37,904 nucleotides of DNA, from contig NMRA01000051.1 of NCBI GenBank assembly GCA_002633005.1, positions 935,273 to 973,176 of the forward strand. Direction: 5' to 3'. The position numbers and the translations under genes were made by a program. Under the pieces are notes generated by a model, which saw nothing but the letters and a program-made list of their open reading frames with translations, did not search any database and had not been told where the DNA came from. This DNA comes from Phoronis australis (lineage: Eukaryota > Phoronida > Phoronidae). Shown here piece after piece: positions 20,901 through 32,173 of the stretch. Position 1 is the first letter of the stretch, and each line of letters starts with the position of its first letter.

Positions 20901-22075
20901 AAATATATTTATATAACAAATTAGTAAACTAGTAAAACTTAATTTCTGATAATCACAAAAATCTTAATATAATACTATGAAAGCAATGGCCAAATGTTTG
21001 TGATGACTTACCCGATAATTGCTTTTTTCTGAAAAGCCTCTGAGATTGACGTATTTCGTGCGAAACTTGCAAATTGTAATTGTTCACTTTATTAGCTAAT
21101 GAAAAGCTTGTCTGAGATTTGCTCTTATGGCCTTTTAGGTTTTATTAGGATTAGCTGTCAAAAGTTTTTTGTACGGGTTTTTATCATGAATTTGCAAATT
21201 TTGTGCAAAAAATTTCATGTTTTGTTGTAAATGTGGCGACGAAAACGTCAAGATAATTTAGGAAAGAACAAAGTCACATGATCGCGAACATTTGAGAATT
21301 ATTGTTGTGCACATAAGATTCTGTGATCATCAAGGGTTTTGAAAAATATATAGTTTTATGGGTCCACAATTCACACTTAAAAAATTACTTTAATAAATTT
21401 TTATTCTGGGTTACAAAATCTTTTAAGTGGTTCCTGAAACCACAATCTAGTAAGGTGTGTCCATTCCATGATGCAATTCTTTTTGGCATAACCTCTGTAC
21501 TGACAAAAATCCAAACTTATTTGTGGTTTTCAAACTTTTTAATAATTTTTCAGTGGAAGTCTGTTGATGCTTATTTCCTGTTTGATTCTAAGCAACACAC
21601 CGTGCCGTCTTTAAGAAACTAGTGTGTTGTTGTAGGATTCGCGCACTATTCTTGGTGCATCATATGCGCAGCATCAGAGTCATAAACTATTGTTAGGCTG
21701 TGCTCAGCTTATGTAATTTTTGCACACAATGCCCAAAATCAGAAGTCACAAGTGTGAAGTATGGGTTTGCATTATTTTTCTCCATGAATACAAAAATTGT
21801 AATGAAAATAACCTCTGATTAAAAAATAAAAGGCTTAGCCTTTTCAATTAAAACAGATAGATTGTATAATTTGGGTAATTTCATCTAGAGCACTGCTGTT
21901 GTTTTTCATGTGAATTCTGAGATGGTTGTCAGCTTGTAAACACCAGTTTACATCACAGGTAACATTTGGACCTTGTAACCTGATCTATACTTTGTGTTTT
22001 AGGTGGTGAGATTTATTTCAGCGTAATCAGATACCATGTTCCAGGAGAATCTTGCTTCCAAAATATTTGCCAAAT
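20901..22075 (+). other. Intron 2 sequence
   Basis: AT-rich. A frame at 21323-21622 is open for 99 codons but is Phe/Leu/Lys-rich, as expected from AT-rich DNA, with no splice or homology support. Confidence 0.45.
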
Positions 22076-22420
22076 TAATTTGAATTTGGCATCATTGACT
22101 TCTTTTTGAAGGTCACAACGAGAAAATTAAAAATTTACTTTATTACTTTTTACTCAAGAAGATACGCAGATAGTTAATAATTTTCAGCATGTCATTTGTG
22201 GCCATCTTCAGGCACCAGTAGATTTTGGTGACTTGTAATTTGTTATCAAGGTCATAGGTAGAAATGTAGCAGCTGACTGGGAAAGTTGTTGGCACAATAT
22301 CTCAGGAAAGAAACTTTGCATTTTGTTTGTACTGAGGTTTAGGTAGGGCATCTTCAGAGTCCAGTCGAATTTGGCAACTTTGACCTTGTTTTCAAGTGGT
22401 AGTGAGTAATGTTGAAGCTA
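22076..22420 (+). repeat. Degenerate modular repeat (GACCTTGTTTTCAAGGTCA type)
   Basis: CTTCAGGCACCAGTAGATTT...TTGTTATCAAGGTCATAGG near 22206 and CTTCAGAGTCCAGTCGAATTT...TTGACCTTGTTTTCAAG near 22351 are parallel and about 145 bp apart. An earlier partial unit with GACTTCTTTTTGAAGGTCA lies near 22096-22114. The family resembles the module type seen at 18917-20900 in general design (TTGGCAA plus a conserved core) but not in sequence. Confidence 0.5.
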
Positions 22421-23444
22421 GTTCGCATCATGCACTGTATGATAATTCATTTTCGAAGCTAAGTTTTGTCATTGGAAAATGTTGGCAGGGTAATTTTTGT
22501 AATGTGAAAGGTTATTCACCATATGTACATAACAACATGAAATTGTAGCCTTAAAACTGCATGCGTCCCCAGGCATTGGTGGAAGAATTAGTTTACCCTT
22601 TGACAGTTGCTACGGTATGTTAATTTTATGACAGGCCAGTTGGCAAACTAGATGAACTCAATTTCAAGCTAGTTTTATATTAGAAAATTGGCTTGTGCCC
22701 TGAATCTTTGTGAAGAACGGCACTTTTGAGTTTTTGTCCACCAGGCTTGGTAGCCATTATGCACCTAAATACCATTGAGAGGTGATTTAATTATTGCTAG
22801 ATTCTCCACTACAAAACAACTGATTGTAATTTAAAGTTGTTGATTTTAACTTCTAATTACTGTTATATTGACCTTTTATGTATAGCAAAGTCGATGTGTA
22901 TGCATCCTGTTGCTTAGATTTGTGGGATACAAGTGGTCCAATTCAAACTACAGAAAGCATGACACAGGCAATTTCTTGGTAATTAAGCTAGCAGTTGAAA
23001 TACAACTAAAATCATGTGATTTCCACTGTTCATTTGTGGACTAAAGTGTAAGGTGGTGCTGATTTGGCTGTTGGCTATCCCACAATCCTTTATGTAAATG
23101 AGGTCACTATCCATGAAAAGGTCAATGTTGTCTTCACAAAGTGCCGACATACAGTACATGCCAAAAGTACGCAGACAAAATGACCCAAAATTTCCCAGTC
23201 ATGATGGCTGGGAACAAGCCAATTCATAGTCTGAGTAAGTCTTCACTCTTGATCGAGAGTGAAGACAGGAATAAACAGGAAAGTTATTAAGGTGGCTAAT
23301 GGTCATTCTGTAATTAGAATTTTGCCGCTGTAATATTTGTTACCTGTAATATTTTGCTGTAAACAGGGAAATGGCATTTTGTTTCTGAATCATTACTTTT
23401 GTGTCTTGTACTGTATTTCCTATGGTTTCATTCATATGTTTCAG
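22421..23444 (+). other. Intron 2, 3' part
   Basis: No gene. It includes a short inverted pair AGTCTTCACTCTTGATC / GATCGAGAGTGAAGAC at about 23238-23267. It ends with the acceptor CATATGTTTCAG. Confidence 0.5.
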
Positions 23445-23996
23445 ATGCTCAAAGGAAATCAGTGTCTACACTTTGTGGCGCTTACTTCAATAAATCGCAT
23501 TATAGACATATGCATAGTATTCAATGTGCAATCTACCGGTCGCACTAACCATGAGGAGACTGATGTTAGAACCGATGTAAAATGTGACGTGAAAGCCGAA
23601 GGCAAGTCATCCATAGGAAAGGAAAAGGAAAATTGCTCAAAGGCTGTCAGTGATAAAACTCACAAAGACAAAACGAACAGTGAAAAAGCGTCAAAAGAAA
23701 ACATATGTGATACATGTCCCAACGAGGCCACACCGATGGAGATTCTTTACTCCTGTGATCCAGCTTTTATGATGAACATTCTTCACAATGCCATCACCAT
23801 GGAGAAGAGAATTATTGGTTCTCGTCAAAAGTGTACACCATCCACTCGGTGGCACCACTGTACATATCACTGTGTTCAAATACTCAGTGCCCGTGTCGTA
23901 ACGGTTCTATCGCACAACTCTGGCATTCAACACCGACTCGTGAATGATGGGCATTTGAAAACTCTAGTTGAAGCCATCGACCCCAATCATGATCCT
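23445..23996 (+). CDS. Unidentified helical-repeat gene, exon 3 of 6
   Basis: 184 codons, phase 0 at both ends. The acceptor is CATATGTTTCAG and the donor GTAAGG. The first part (MLKGNQCLHFVALTSINRII) is helical. A hydrophilic Lys/Glu/Ser-rich stretch follows at roughly exon residues 40-90 (GKEKENCSKAVSDKTHKDK), then conserved-looking helices: EATPMEILYSCDPAFMMNIL, STRWHHCTYHCVQILSARVV and HLKTLVEAIDPNHDP. The latter read like successive armadillo-type helices around a loop insertion. The frame stays open upstream to 23337 and downstream into the intron to 24128, but the splice signals and phase continuity define the exon. Family not recognised. Confidence 0.85.
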
Positions 23997-24021
23997 GTAA
24001 GGTTGCCTCCCATTTCATTTT

Positions 24022-25395
24022 TTGTGCCCATTACTTTATATGTGGGTGCATATTGTGGTCATCTCTGTCTGGGCGTCTGGCTTAAAATGTATTTTCATTC
24101 ACCAAACAGGGTTCTAGTAAGGAGATGACGACGCCTTCTCATTTTCAGACAGATTTGATGTTTTCTGCTTCCCCTGGTGGCCATTCAAAAATTGATGAAT
24201 AAGTTTCGGATGTCTGCCTATATTAGCTAGTGGCAATTTTGATTTTTGCATCGACGGCTGCATCACCTCAACCCTTTGAACAATCTTCGTGAAATTTTGC
24301 GGATGTGATCCTAGGGACATGGCAACATGTGATGATGAGTTTCAGACCAGTTGGGATACAGCTGTGCCCCCAAGTGTCAATTTTTTATGTTTGCCTATTT
24401 ATCTTTAGAGTTCATCGATGGATTTTCATGAAATTTGGCAAATAGGTTTCTATTAAATGCCTTTTCATTTTCGGACAGATTCGTAGTATTTTGCACCACC
24501 CAGTGGCCATTTTTTATTATTTCGAGTCCATTTTTTGAGTGTTTGCCGCTTTATCTGCCAAGTTGCTCAAAGGGTAATTATGAAACTTAGCGGTTGTGTT
24601 CCTGATGAGACCATGACGTTTGACAACTGTGGCATCCCCTAGTGGTGTATTTTTTACAACCATGGCTGTAGCTTGTGATTCCTTTGTGGTGCATTTGTCT
24701 TTGTGAACTTTTGTTTGTAACAGCTGTCCGTGACTCTTGTGACGGCTCTGACTACCGCTGTGCCCCCTAGTGGCATTTTTAGTTTTTGCATTTGCTTCTG
24801 TATCTTTGAAGCTCATTGAAAAGTTTTTCATGAGTTTGGCAAGCAAGTTTTTATTGTGAAGACAACAGCACAGTTTCAGTTTGGGATGGATTTGACGTAT
24901 TCTGCACCACCAGTGGTCATTTTAGTTATTTCTGAGAATGTGGCAAACCACTCTGAGCATCATTATAAGAATTATCAGCAGTAATCCTGCCCACTAGAGC
25001 ACGACTGACGTAGATTTTCAGACAGGTCCAACTAACTGTGGTGACTCCTAGTGACATTTTTGCATCTGCGGCAGTAGTTAACTCATGCAAGATCACAATT
25101 TGGCAAGTTTATTCCTATTACCTTGACAACAGATGAACAGATTCAACCACCGCTGCGCCTCCTAATGGCAATTTTATACATTTGCCCCTGTATCTTTGGA
25201 GTTCCATATCTTCATTAAATTTGGCATACAGTTTTGTATTAGAGATACGACGATACCTTCCCAATTTTGGCCGGGTTTGACTTATTAATTCTGTGCCATC
25301 TAATGTCCATTTTATGATACTAAAACATCCCTAGAAGCACACCATTTGCATTGCATCCATGGGCACATTTAAAAAAATCTGCGTTGCTCTTGTTT
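24022..25395 (+). mobile_element. Helentron-like repeat, copy 3, beginning 26 bp after a splice donor
   Basis: Head TGTGCCCATTACTTTATATG, then TGGGTGCA and CATCTCTGTCTGGGCG. About ten diverged modules have cores near 24173, 24230, 24370, 24501, 24640, 24770, 24910, 25045, 25165 and 25300. The tail is CCCTAGAAGCACACCATTTG followed by TGCGTTGCTCTTGTT at 25395. The tail hairpin is damaged (the left half AACGC is replaced by an A run). The cores are more eroded than in copy 2, so this copy is older. Its head begins 26 bases after the donor at 23996/23997. Confidence 0.8.
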
Positions 25396-25838
25396 GCTGT
25401 TGTATTTAAATTCAAAGTATTTTGGTTGAAACTTATTGAGCCTCGTCTCGAGCAATAGATTTCCTGAATGACTTTCTTAACCCAGAAATCACTTCTAATC
25501 CTGTGTATGAAATAAACTGAGGATAATTTTATTGTCATGGTAAATGATTGAAATCAAATGTTGTATTCGACAGAAGTCAGGTTCATGGCAGCTTTCATAG
25601 AAAATAAACACATTTTCTTGTTTTTATTACTTCCTCAAGACCAGTGAAAGTCCACCTGCCTAACAAAACTGAAAGGCCCCAACATGCTGTTACAAATCCC
25701 TTCATAAACCCTCACCTTTATTATTACTTAATGTTGCTGTTATTGTGATTATTTTTTCCTTCTAGTGGTGATAGTTGTTGCTGGAGTCCTGTTTCAAAAT
25801 GCTAATAACAACGTTGTAGTTATCTCCCCTATTTCCAG
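25396..25838 (+). other. Intron 3, 3' part
   Basis: No feature seen. It ends in the acceptor TCTCCCCTATTTCCAG. Confidence 0.6.
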
Positions 25839-26085
25839 CACCTACTCTGCCTCCTACTACAGACTCTGGCTTGCATCGCCCTCAACCCCAACTTCCATCA
25901 ATGCCTGCTGGACAGCGAGCTTTCCGATGCCTTGATGCAACTCTTGCTCCCTTCTGATGAATGGTACTATACTAATCACAGCACCAAGTATGCTAAGTTT
26001 GTCAAGTACCACGCTGCCAGGATCCTAGTTTACATGGGGCTGTTCCATTGTCTAGCAGGGAGGGTCGACTTATTTGATCCGAAAG
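25839..26085 (+). CDS. Unidentified helical-repeat gene, exon 4 of 6
   Basis: 82 codons plus one base. It begins HLLCLLLQTLACIALNPNFH and contains LMQLLLPSDEWYYTNHSTKY, KFVKYHAARILVYMGL and RVDLFDPK. The GC content and sharply bounded coding frame exceed those of the flanking DNA. The amphipathic helices separated by short loops are typical of armadillo/HEAT-type folds. Two donors are possible (GTGGGT after 26085, GTAACA after 26089). Only the first leaves one base (phase 1), which matches the two leading bases of the next exon and gives a Val at the junction. Confidence 0.9.
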
Positions 26086-26779
26086 GTGGGTAACACGGAG
26101 AGGAGCTTTGCAGCAAGCTAAATGCATTGATTTATCCAAAGCCAAGCAGACATAAAGCATGTCACGAATATTGCATTGTTACAGTAATACCCCTCCTCCT
26201 TCTATCATAAAAACATTTTTATATAAACCACTTACTGTTATGAAATTGATTGTTTATTGTTCTGTTGTCGAATTGGAGCTGAATTTCAGGACTTAGAAGT
26301 AACTGATACTAGTTAATTATCAAGACCAGGCTTTACAAGTTGGCTTTACATGGCTGGTCATTTTATGTGCCAAGCATGGTCTCGAGGAATAGCGAACTGC
26401 TCGTTCTTTGTGAAACCAGAAATCACCGAGTTCCCTAAGTCAGGAACAAGTTCGCTCTCAGTTAAGACCAATTTGATAGTGATGAGTGGTCTAAATCGAA
26501 AGTTTGCTGCTTTTGCAGAACTCGGCTTTCATAGTCGCTTTAATTGGAACAACTTACATGTTCACTCATAAGTTATAATTCTGAGTGACTAAGTAGATGA
26601 GACTGCCTCAACAGCATCTGTTTTTTTTTGGTACGCATATTGAGAGTATACACCTCTTGTTATGTACTGTACTAGACGACAGCTGCCATGTTGGCTGTAA
26701 TGATCTTGCACTTGCTTGAAGTAATGTGCGTCATTGTGGATGCTCACCTATCGTGCTAAATTTTTCATAACAAAATTTC
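26086..26779 (+). other. Intron 4, 5' part
   Basis: No recognised feature. The 73-codon frame at 26350-26571 lacks splice or family support. Confidence 0.5.
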
Positions 26780-27265
26780 TCCTGGTGGAAACCAACTCTT
26801 GCCACAGGCACGTATCAACTTGACCACATGCCGCAAAAATTTTTACCACTCGCGGAATACCTTACCATGGAACCTAGGTGAACTCTGCCCATTTTCCAGT
26901 AAGAGTGCTTATGTGTGGTAGGAGTTCAACTAAGTTCTGTGGTAAGCTTTTCTGTGCGTGGTCAAGAGTTTTGCAGCATTTACATGAGTGCATCTTTATC
27001 ACATGCCGCAAAACTCTTACCACGCATAGAAAACCTTACCACGGAACCTGCTTATTGGAATCAATTTTAAGTGCAAGTGACTGATAGCTGCAACACTGTT
27101 TCTAAGAGTTGTTTTTTCATCACTGGCTTTAAAAAACTGTCTGCGGTAGAATGCCCTAGTGGTTGACGTTTAGGCTCTATGGTAAGAATTTGCTGTGCAT
27201 GGTGAGAGGTCTTCTGGTGTGTGGTAAAGGTGCATGCCTGTGGTACCAGTTGGTTTCCACATCCT
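26780..27265. mobile_element. Long foldback element with nested inverted repeats
   Basis: Outer arms: GGTGGAAACCAACTCTTGCC, then ACAGGCA (26783 on), against the reverse complement of TGCCTGTGGTACCAGTTGG and TTTCCAC (ending 27260). Inner arms: 26932-26980 (TGTGGTAAGCTTTTCTGTGC, GTGGTCAAGAGTTTTGC) against 27001-27048 (GCAAAACTCTTACCACGC, AAAACCTTACCACGG). A further partial arm is at about 26822-26872. TGGTAAG/CTTACCA is repeated many times. No ORF has coding character. It is a foldback-type non-autonomous element of unknown superfamily. Confidence 0.75.
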
Positions 27266-28147
27266 GATATTGTGAATCACATTACTGTCATAGCGACCGA
27301 CTTCATAAGATGTCTGTTAAAAAATTACCATAACCAGATGAACGTTTTGAAATAACCGTGATAGAACTCCTTAAAATTACCCAGGTAATGCTCTCATTTG
27401 GGACGGTGTGACCGAGGTATTAAACTAATGGACTAGTAATTAGTGTTTTCCTAGTCAAGTTGGTGGTTAACCACTGTGTCGCGCAGGGCTAGGGGAGGAA
27501 GTATTCAATGACCTTGATTGTGGTGGGGGAAATGTGGTAAACCTAGATCTCTTTGTAACTGTAGCTGGTTCTTAGGTAACATTTGTGCCCAAATGACGAA
27601 ATTAATACTTTATAATTGGGACAACATTACTGGTGTCATGCTGTGGAAATGATCAGTTGCTGTTGAAAAGCAAAGCCTGGGTATGTGTTTTAGAAACAAA
27701 TCAGCAGTTTTCAGGGGTGTGTCCAGGGAACTTTCCTAAACGCAAGTGCGCTAAATGGGAGCTTACCTAGGTGTAACCTTGCAATGCGTTTGCCACTGTC
27801 AGAAGTGATTGGTTGGTGGGGGTTGTAATTTTGAATTATATGGGATATGCATTTATTACCGTTTCCGCTTTTTGCTGCAAATTCTTTGCAAGTGTCTTGC
27901 ATCTATACGATGCAGCCTTGTATGTAAGGCTATAAGATGATAAGAACAAATAGCATCTGAAAAACGTTTGGGAGGGTGGCTTGCTTAGTCAAAGCATACT
28001 TTCTAGCTTGGCTAACCAACATAAGATTTGATACTGCCAATCTGTTCAGCCGCATAAACAGCCTGGTAAAATGTAATGCGCATGATGTATTCCGCTGCTG
28101 GATTGTATGGTGATCATAGTGCAATTTTTCTACTGGTTTTGTTGCAG
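27266..28147 (+). other. Intron 4, 3' part
   Basis: Mostly featureless. GGTGTGACCGAGG at about 27405 resembles a tRNA-like A box, but no B box follows at a suitable distance. It ends in the acceptor TGGTTTTGTTGCAG. Confidence 0.5.
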
Positions 28148-28302
28148 TGTTTACAGATACCCTCAGCCATTCCATCCTGCACGTGCACTCCCCGGAAGAC
28201 AGTTTCATTGAGCTGATGGCCGTGGGCAAGATCATGACCATTGATGGTCGTGGCAAGGTGTTGGCCTCTTCACCCGAAGGCCTCGTTAATCACCTGCTTC
28301 AG
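28148..28302 (+). CDS. Unidentified helical-repeat gene, exon 5 of 6
   Basis: Two bases complete the split codon (Val), followed by 51 codons: FTDTLSHSILHVHSPEDSFI, ELMAVGKIMTIDGRGKVLAS and ending GLVNHLLQ. The acceptor is TTTTGTTGCAG and the donor GTAAGC. Phases match on both sides (1 in, 0 out). GC is about 55 percent, against about 38 percent in the flanks, and there is no stop. Family not recognised. Confidence 0.88.
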
Positions 28303-28861
28303 GTAAGCTCTACCAGACCCGCATTCCATGAAGCAAGTTTGGTGCCTGCAGAAAAGTGAATTAACACACTTGAGACATTGCCATGCATTACATGCAAAGC
28401 ACATGAATTGATCACAATGACTTGGGTCTCGTGTGTTTTATGTCACAGGTTTATGACCGTCTATATTATAGAGGGTGTCTAAATTATGGGACATACTATT
28501 AGTAAAATGCATTCAACTATGATCTTAAATTTTCAATAGCATTGATGACCTAATATATTCAAATGGGATGACAATTAGACTGCTGCGGAGTTTATTTCAC
28601 TTTTTTCTTAAAACAAACATCATATCATGAAAATGATGCAGAAAATGTAACTTAAAATGTTTGGCGCTATTTCAAAAATCGCGCGAAAATCTGTTGTGTG
28701 TTTTCATGCGCGCGAGGCAGTGGGTTATTAGTAACCAACCATGAAGTGGTTGTGGCTGAATTGGCCAGCCACGGACTTTAAAATATTGATTTCATGTGTA
28801 TCTGTGGCTTTTGAAAAAAAATTATCCGAGACCTTGGCTGAAATTGATGTTGACCGACGGT
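28303..28861 (+). other. Intron 5, 5' part with a possible transposon end
   Basis: GTGTCTAAATTATGGGACAT (about 28474) is similar to the reverse complement of TGTGTCCCATAATTTTGAGA (about 30275-30294). These may be the terminal repeats of an older DNA transposon that now encloses the repeat copy at 28862-29780. A C/G-rich GCGCGAAAATC segment at about 28681 is unexplained. Confidence 0.35.
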
Positions 28862-29780
28862 TTTTATGCACATTGTGCCATCGTCCCCAGCAGTGTCTGG
28901 GGTCCACTGCTGTATTTCCAAAACCTCTTGATGGGCATTCGTGAATTTTGAAGACATGTTCTTGTCATGATGGTAAGGCACAAGCAAATTTTCAGACGGA
29001 TCTAGTTAGCGCTTTGCCCCCTAATGTCAGTTTTATTTTTTGCATTTGTTTCTTTGTCTTCGAAGTTCTGGCTTTGATGGATTCTCGTGAAAATTGGCAA
29101 ATAGGTACCTACTTAAAGGAGACTATAATGTCTTCCTATTTGTGGATGTATTGAATGTATTCTAGTGACCTATCGGCCAAATTACTATTAGGTTCATTAT
29201 CAAAATTAATTTAATGCGTTCTTACTGGGTGCACCTAGTGGTAGCTCTTTCGCATCTATTGGATCTCTGTTAAATTTGGTAAGTGTATTAATGTGAAAAA
29301 GGATGACGACGACTTTCGGACATAAACCTTTTGCAGGATGTTTGTTAAATTTAGCAAGGGTTTTTTTTTACGGATGTGGCAATGGTTCACTATTGTGCCA
29401 TTAATGGCTATTTCGTTTTTTTTTTCGGTTTCCTCAGTATCTTTAAAGTTTCCTAATGGATTTTTATCGAATTTGGCTAATAGGTTTCAGTACCACCTTC
29501 CCATTTTTGGATGAATTCGGCATATTGTATACCACCTAGTAGTCATTTTTATTATTTTTTTAGTCTGATTTTTGGTCCGACCGCTGTTGTGCCCTCTAGT
29601 GGTGTGTTTTGCTTATGCTTCAATATCTACCTAGTTCCTTGGTGGATCTTGATGAAATTGGTATGTGCTTCTGTCTGTGGGAGTACAACTGACGTGGATT
29701 TTAGGACAAATCTGTCTATTGCGGAGTCCACTTTGTCTAGTGGATTTTATAATAGCAGACTTGGTGCCACCATTTTCAAG
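28862..29780 (+). mobile_element. Helentron-like repeat, copy 4 (degenerate, tail missing)
   Basis: A decayed head (TTTTTATGCACATTGTGCCA, then TCGTCCCCAGCAGTGTCTGG) is followed by modules with CCCCCTAATGTCAGTTTTA (about 29020), ACCTAGTGGTAGC (about 29235), ACCTAGTAGTCATTTTTA (about 29537) and CCCTCTAGTGGTGTG (about 29592). No tail of the type ending GCTCTTGTT was found. The 3' limit is a guess. It is the most eroded copy apart from the minimal one. Confidence 0.6.
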
Positions 29781-30706
29781 AAGAGAAACATCATTAGTCG
29801 TGTAGGCCTATTCCACTTCTTGGCAGTCCAAAATCAATGTTTGGCCTGAATCTACTGGATTACTTTTTGTAGGTTGCTTAAAAGAATAGTCTAAAAGCTA
29901 AGAACAAGCATCAGGTCCAGGAACCATCAAACGTTACTAAAGACTCAACTCAAAATATGGCCAATCACATCGCATGGAGTTGAAAAAAGTACTCAAAGTC
30001 AGGCATGCAATTCACCAATTTTCGAGTAGAGTTGAGTAGAGTTCCATTGTCATGGGCCCTAAAATCCAAAGGAAAGTATTAGAGAGATTGGCCAGCATAT
30101 GAGCTAATGTCTTAGTGCTGTAGTGGCTGCTAATTGGCAAAAAAAGCAAAGGATTTTCATGCACCTGAGGCATCCATTTGAAGATGTTATTTGAGTATAT
30201 AATATCACACCTTGACTTCAGTCAGCAAGTAGCATTTAAATGCGTCATTCTTTTTTATTTAGTTAGACTAAAGTGTGTCCCATAATTTTGAGAGAAGCTA
30301 ATGCACTTCATGGCAAAGTTCTTTTGATCATCAGTTACTTCTTATTGTATGAGTGTACAAATTTTTCTGCTCAACAATCAAGATTAAACTTGCACTGTAA
30401 CGGTGTTAGTGTCCTAGAGATTTGACAGGTCTGGGACATTTGTTCACTCTGGTTGTGATGGGTGCTAATTTTAAGAGCAGTCAGCGATCTCCATAACTGG
30501 TGGATTTTTCTTGAATTAACTGAGAGTGGCCATTAATGAACATTCTCGGGGCACATGACTACTCGAAATTCGAAATTCGAATGGCAAGTTGACAAATTAT
30601 GTTCCATCGTTGGAGTGATTTTTCTGTTTCTCCACGAGTTGTGATCAGTCTTGCTTTTTTAACCAAGTTTCGATTGAAATTTGATAGCCCTTTTCTTTTT
30701 CCACAG
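29781..30706 (+). other. Intron 5, 3' part
   Basis: No gene. About 30275-30294 may be the right end of the transposon suggested at 28474. It ends with the acceptor CTTTTTCCACAG. Confidence 0.45.
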
Positions 30707-32173
30707 ACTGTTGTGACAGAGGAGCATGGCTTTCTACTTTCCAATCTCATTCGACTACCAACAGAGGATCATGCCACTGACGATTCACTGTCATCACCTA
30801 GCATCTCTCAGGAGTACCTGCAGAAGCTGGAGCAGACCCCATTCACGGAAATCTGCTTCACGTCTCTCCCTCTTCTTATCCACCCTATGATCTTAATCCG
30901 ACTCCTCGCTCACAAAGTGTTTCACTCGATGGTGCGGCGTAAAATGTCGATTGCTGCAGCTGAAAAGCCAGTGTCGCTTCATACCAAAATCACCAACCAG
31001 TTTCAGAAACGTCCACGCATCAGTTCATGTGGGGATAGTACGATGAGGAAACAGAGGTTTCACCAAGGTCCCAAGAACAGCGATGGCATCCATAAACGCG
31101 CAAAATCTATTGACAAGGAGTACCTATCTAGGAATTCAACAGGCTCAGGCAAAAACAGTGTTACCGGGCTTGCGCTGCAAGCCGTTGTCAGCCATCTGGT
31201 TCTTCCATTAGAGATAACAAAAACGCCGTCACCACAGCCAACGGACTTAGACCTGAGCAAGTGGGAGAACAGTGAGGGGCGGAAATCTTATTGGCAGACC
31301 ATAAAGCGGAGGCTGTCCAAATCTCAGGGGAGCCTAGGGTCTGCATCGCGGAAAAAGAAATCGGAAGAGGTCGACATCGTTGCATTCCAGCGAGAGTTGA
31401 TTAATTTGCCCACGTTTGAGCTAGACACGCCAGAAGCGGGTTTGGCCCGTTACACCTCTGTGCCTATGTTGGACACTCGGGACAACACCGAGGAGGGTAG
31501 TGATATAGAGGAAGATGGTCCCTCCAACTCCAATAAACTTTTTCTCAAAGAGATGAAGAGTTCACTCAGCAGACCTCCGCGGTCACCAAATATCATTGTC
31601 CACAAGTCCATGTCTCATCTTGACAAAAGTTCCGATGAATTGGACAATGATCATTTCCAAGGTGGCTCCGTCACTGACATTACAAAATCCATGGACCATC
31701 TCGGCGTGAAGGAGGAAACGACCAAAAAACTGGAGTTCAAGGCTGGGCTGGGCTCAGAGTCTGGTCTTAGCCATTCGTTTCTGTCCATCAACAGTGATTT
31801 CACTCCATCAATCAGCCCAGGTACATCACGTGTTGGCCTCCATCTTGTAAATCGGACTCCATCAGTGACATCAGAGCAAAGCGGCGCGTCCCGAACAAAT
31901 AATATGTCTACCTCGCCAGTACAAGCTCTTTCACCTGCTTCGAACACAACAGTCGTAGCACGCTCCGTGCCGTCCTCCCCGACTCAGAAAATTCCCAGCC
32001 AGCACAAAGCAGTCATGCGCTTGTTCGATATTTGGATCACCGTGTGCAAGTCAGATCTGGAGTACCCACAAAGCATTCAACAAGAGATGAGAGCATTCCT
32101 GAATAAAATGAACAGCCTCGGCAATGAATACAACTTGTGGTGTAAACATATGTGGACAGTACTTAATCTTGAG
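30707..32173 (+). CDS. Unidentified helical-repeat gene, exon 6 of 6 (large, Ser-rich)
   Basis: 489 codons, phase 0 at both ends; acceptor CTTTTTCCACAG and donor GTAAGG. Exon residues about 1-85 (TVVTEEHGFLLSNLIRLPTE, then FTEICFTSLPLLIHPMILIR, LLAHKVFHSMVRRKMS) continue the helical part. About 86-430 is a low-complexity Ser/Thr/Pro-rich linker with basic sites (HKRAKSIDKE, KRRLSKSQGS) that suit basophilic kinases. It also has two similar motifs, KSMSHLDKSSDE and KSMDHLGVKEE. About 431-489 (KAVMRLFDIWITVCKSDLEY ... LWCKHMWTVLNLE) is helical again. The gene continues beyond the window's recognisable exons. The family was not recognised; a helical scaffold with a regulated linker is inference. 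Confidence 0.92.

Noticed and set aside
23337-23444. Start of the 263-codon frame as the gene's N-terminus
   Set aside because: A clean acceptor (CATATGTTTCAG) at 23444 in the right phase, and upstream exons in phase, show that the frame before it is intron.
26086-26095. GTAACA at 26090 as donor of exon 4
   Set aside because: It would leave two bases and break the frame with the two leading bases of the next exon; GTGGGT at 26086 keeps it.
27398-27470. Second tRNA-like sequence (GTGTGACCGAGG)
   Set aside because: No B box at a suitable distance and no acceptor pairing.
30599-30706. ATG at 30599 as the start of the 554-codon frame
   Set aside because: The segment up to 30706 is intron-like and ends in a strong acceptor whose phase fits the preceding exon.
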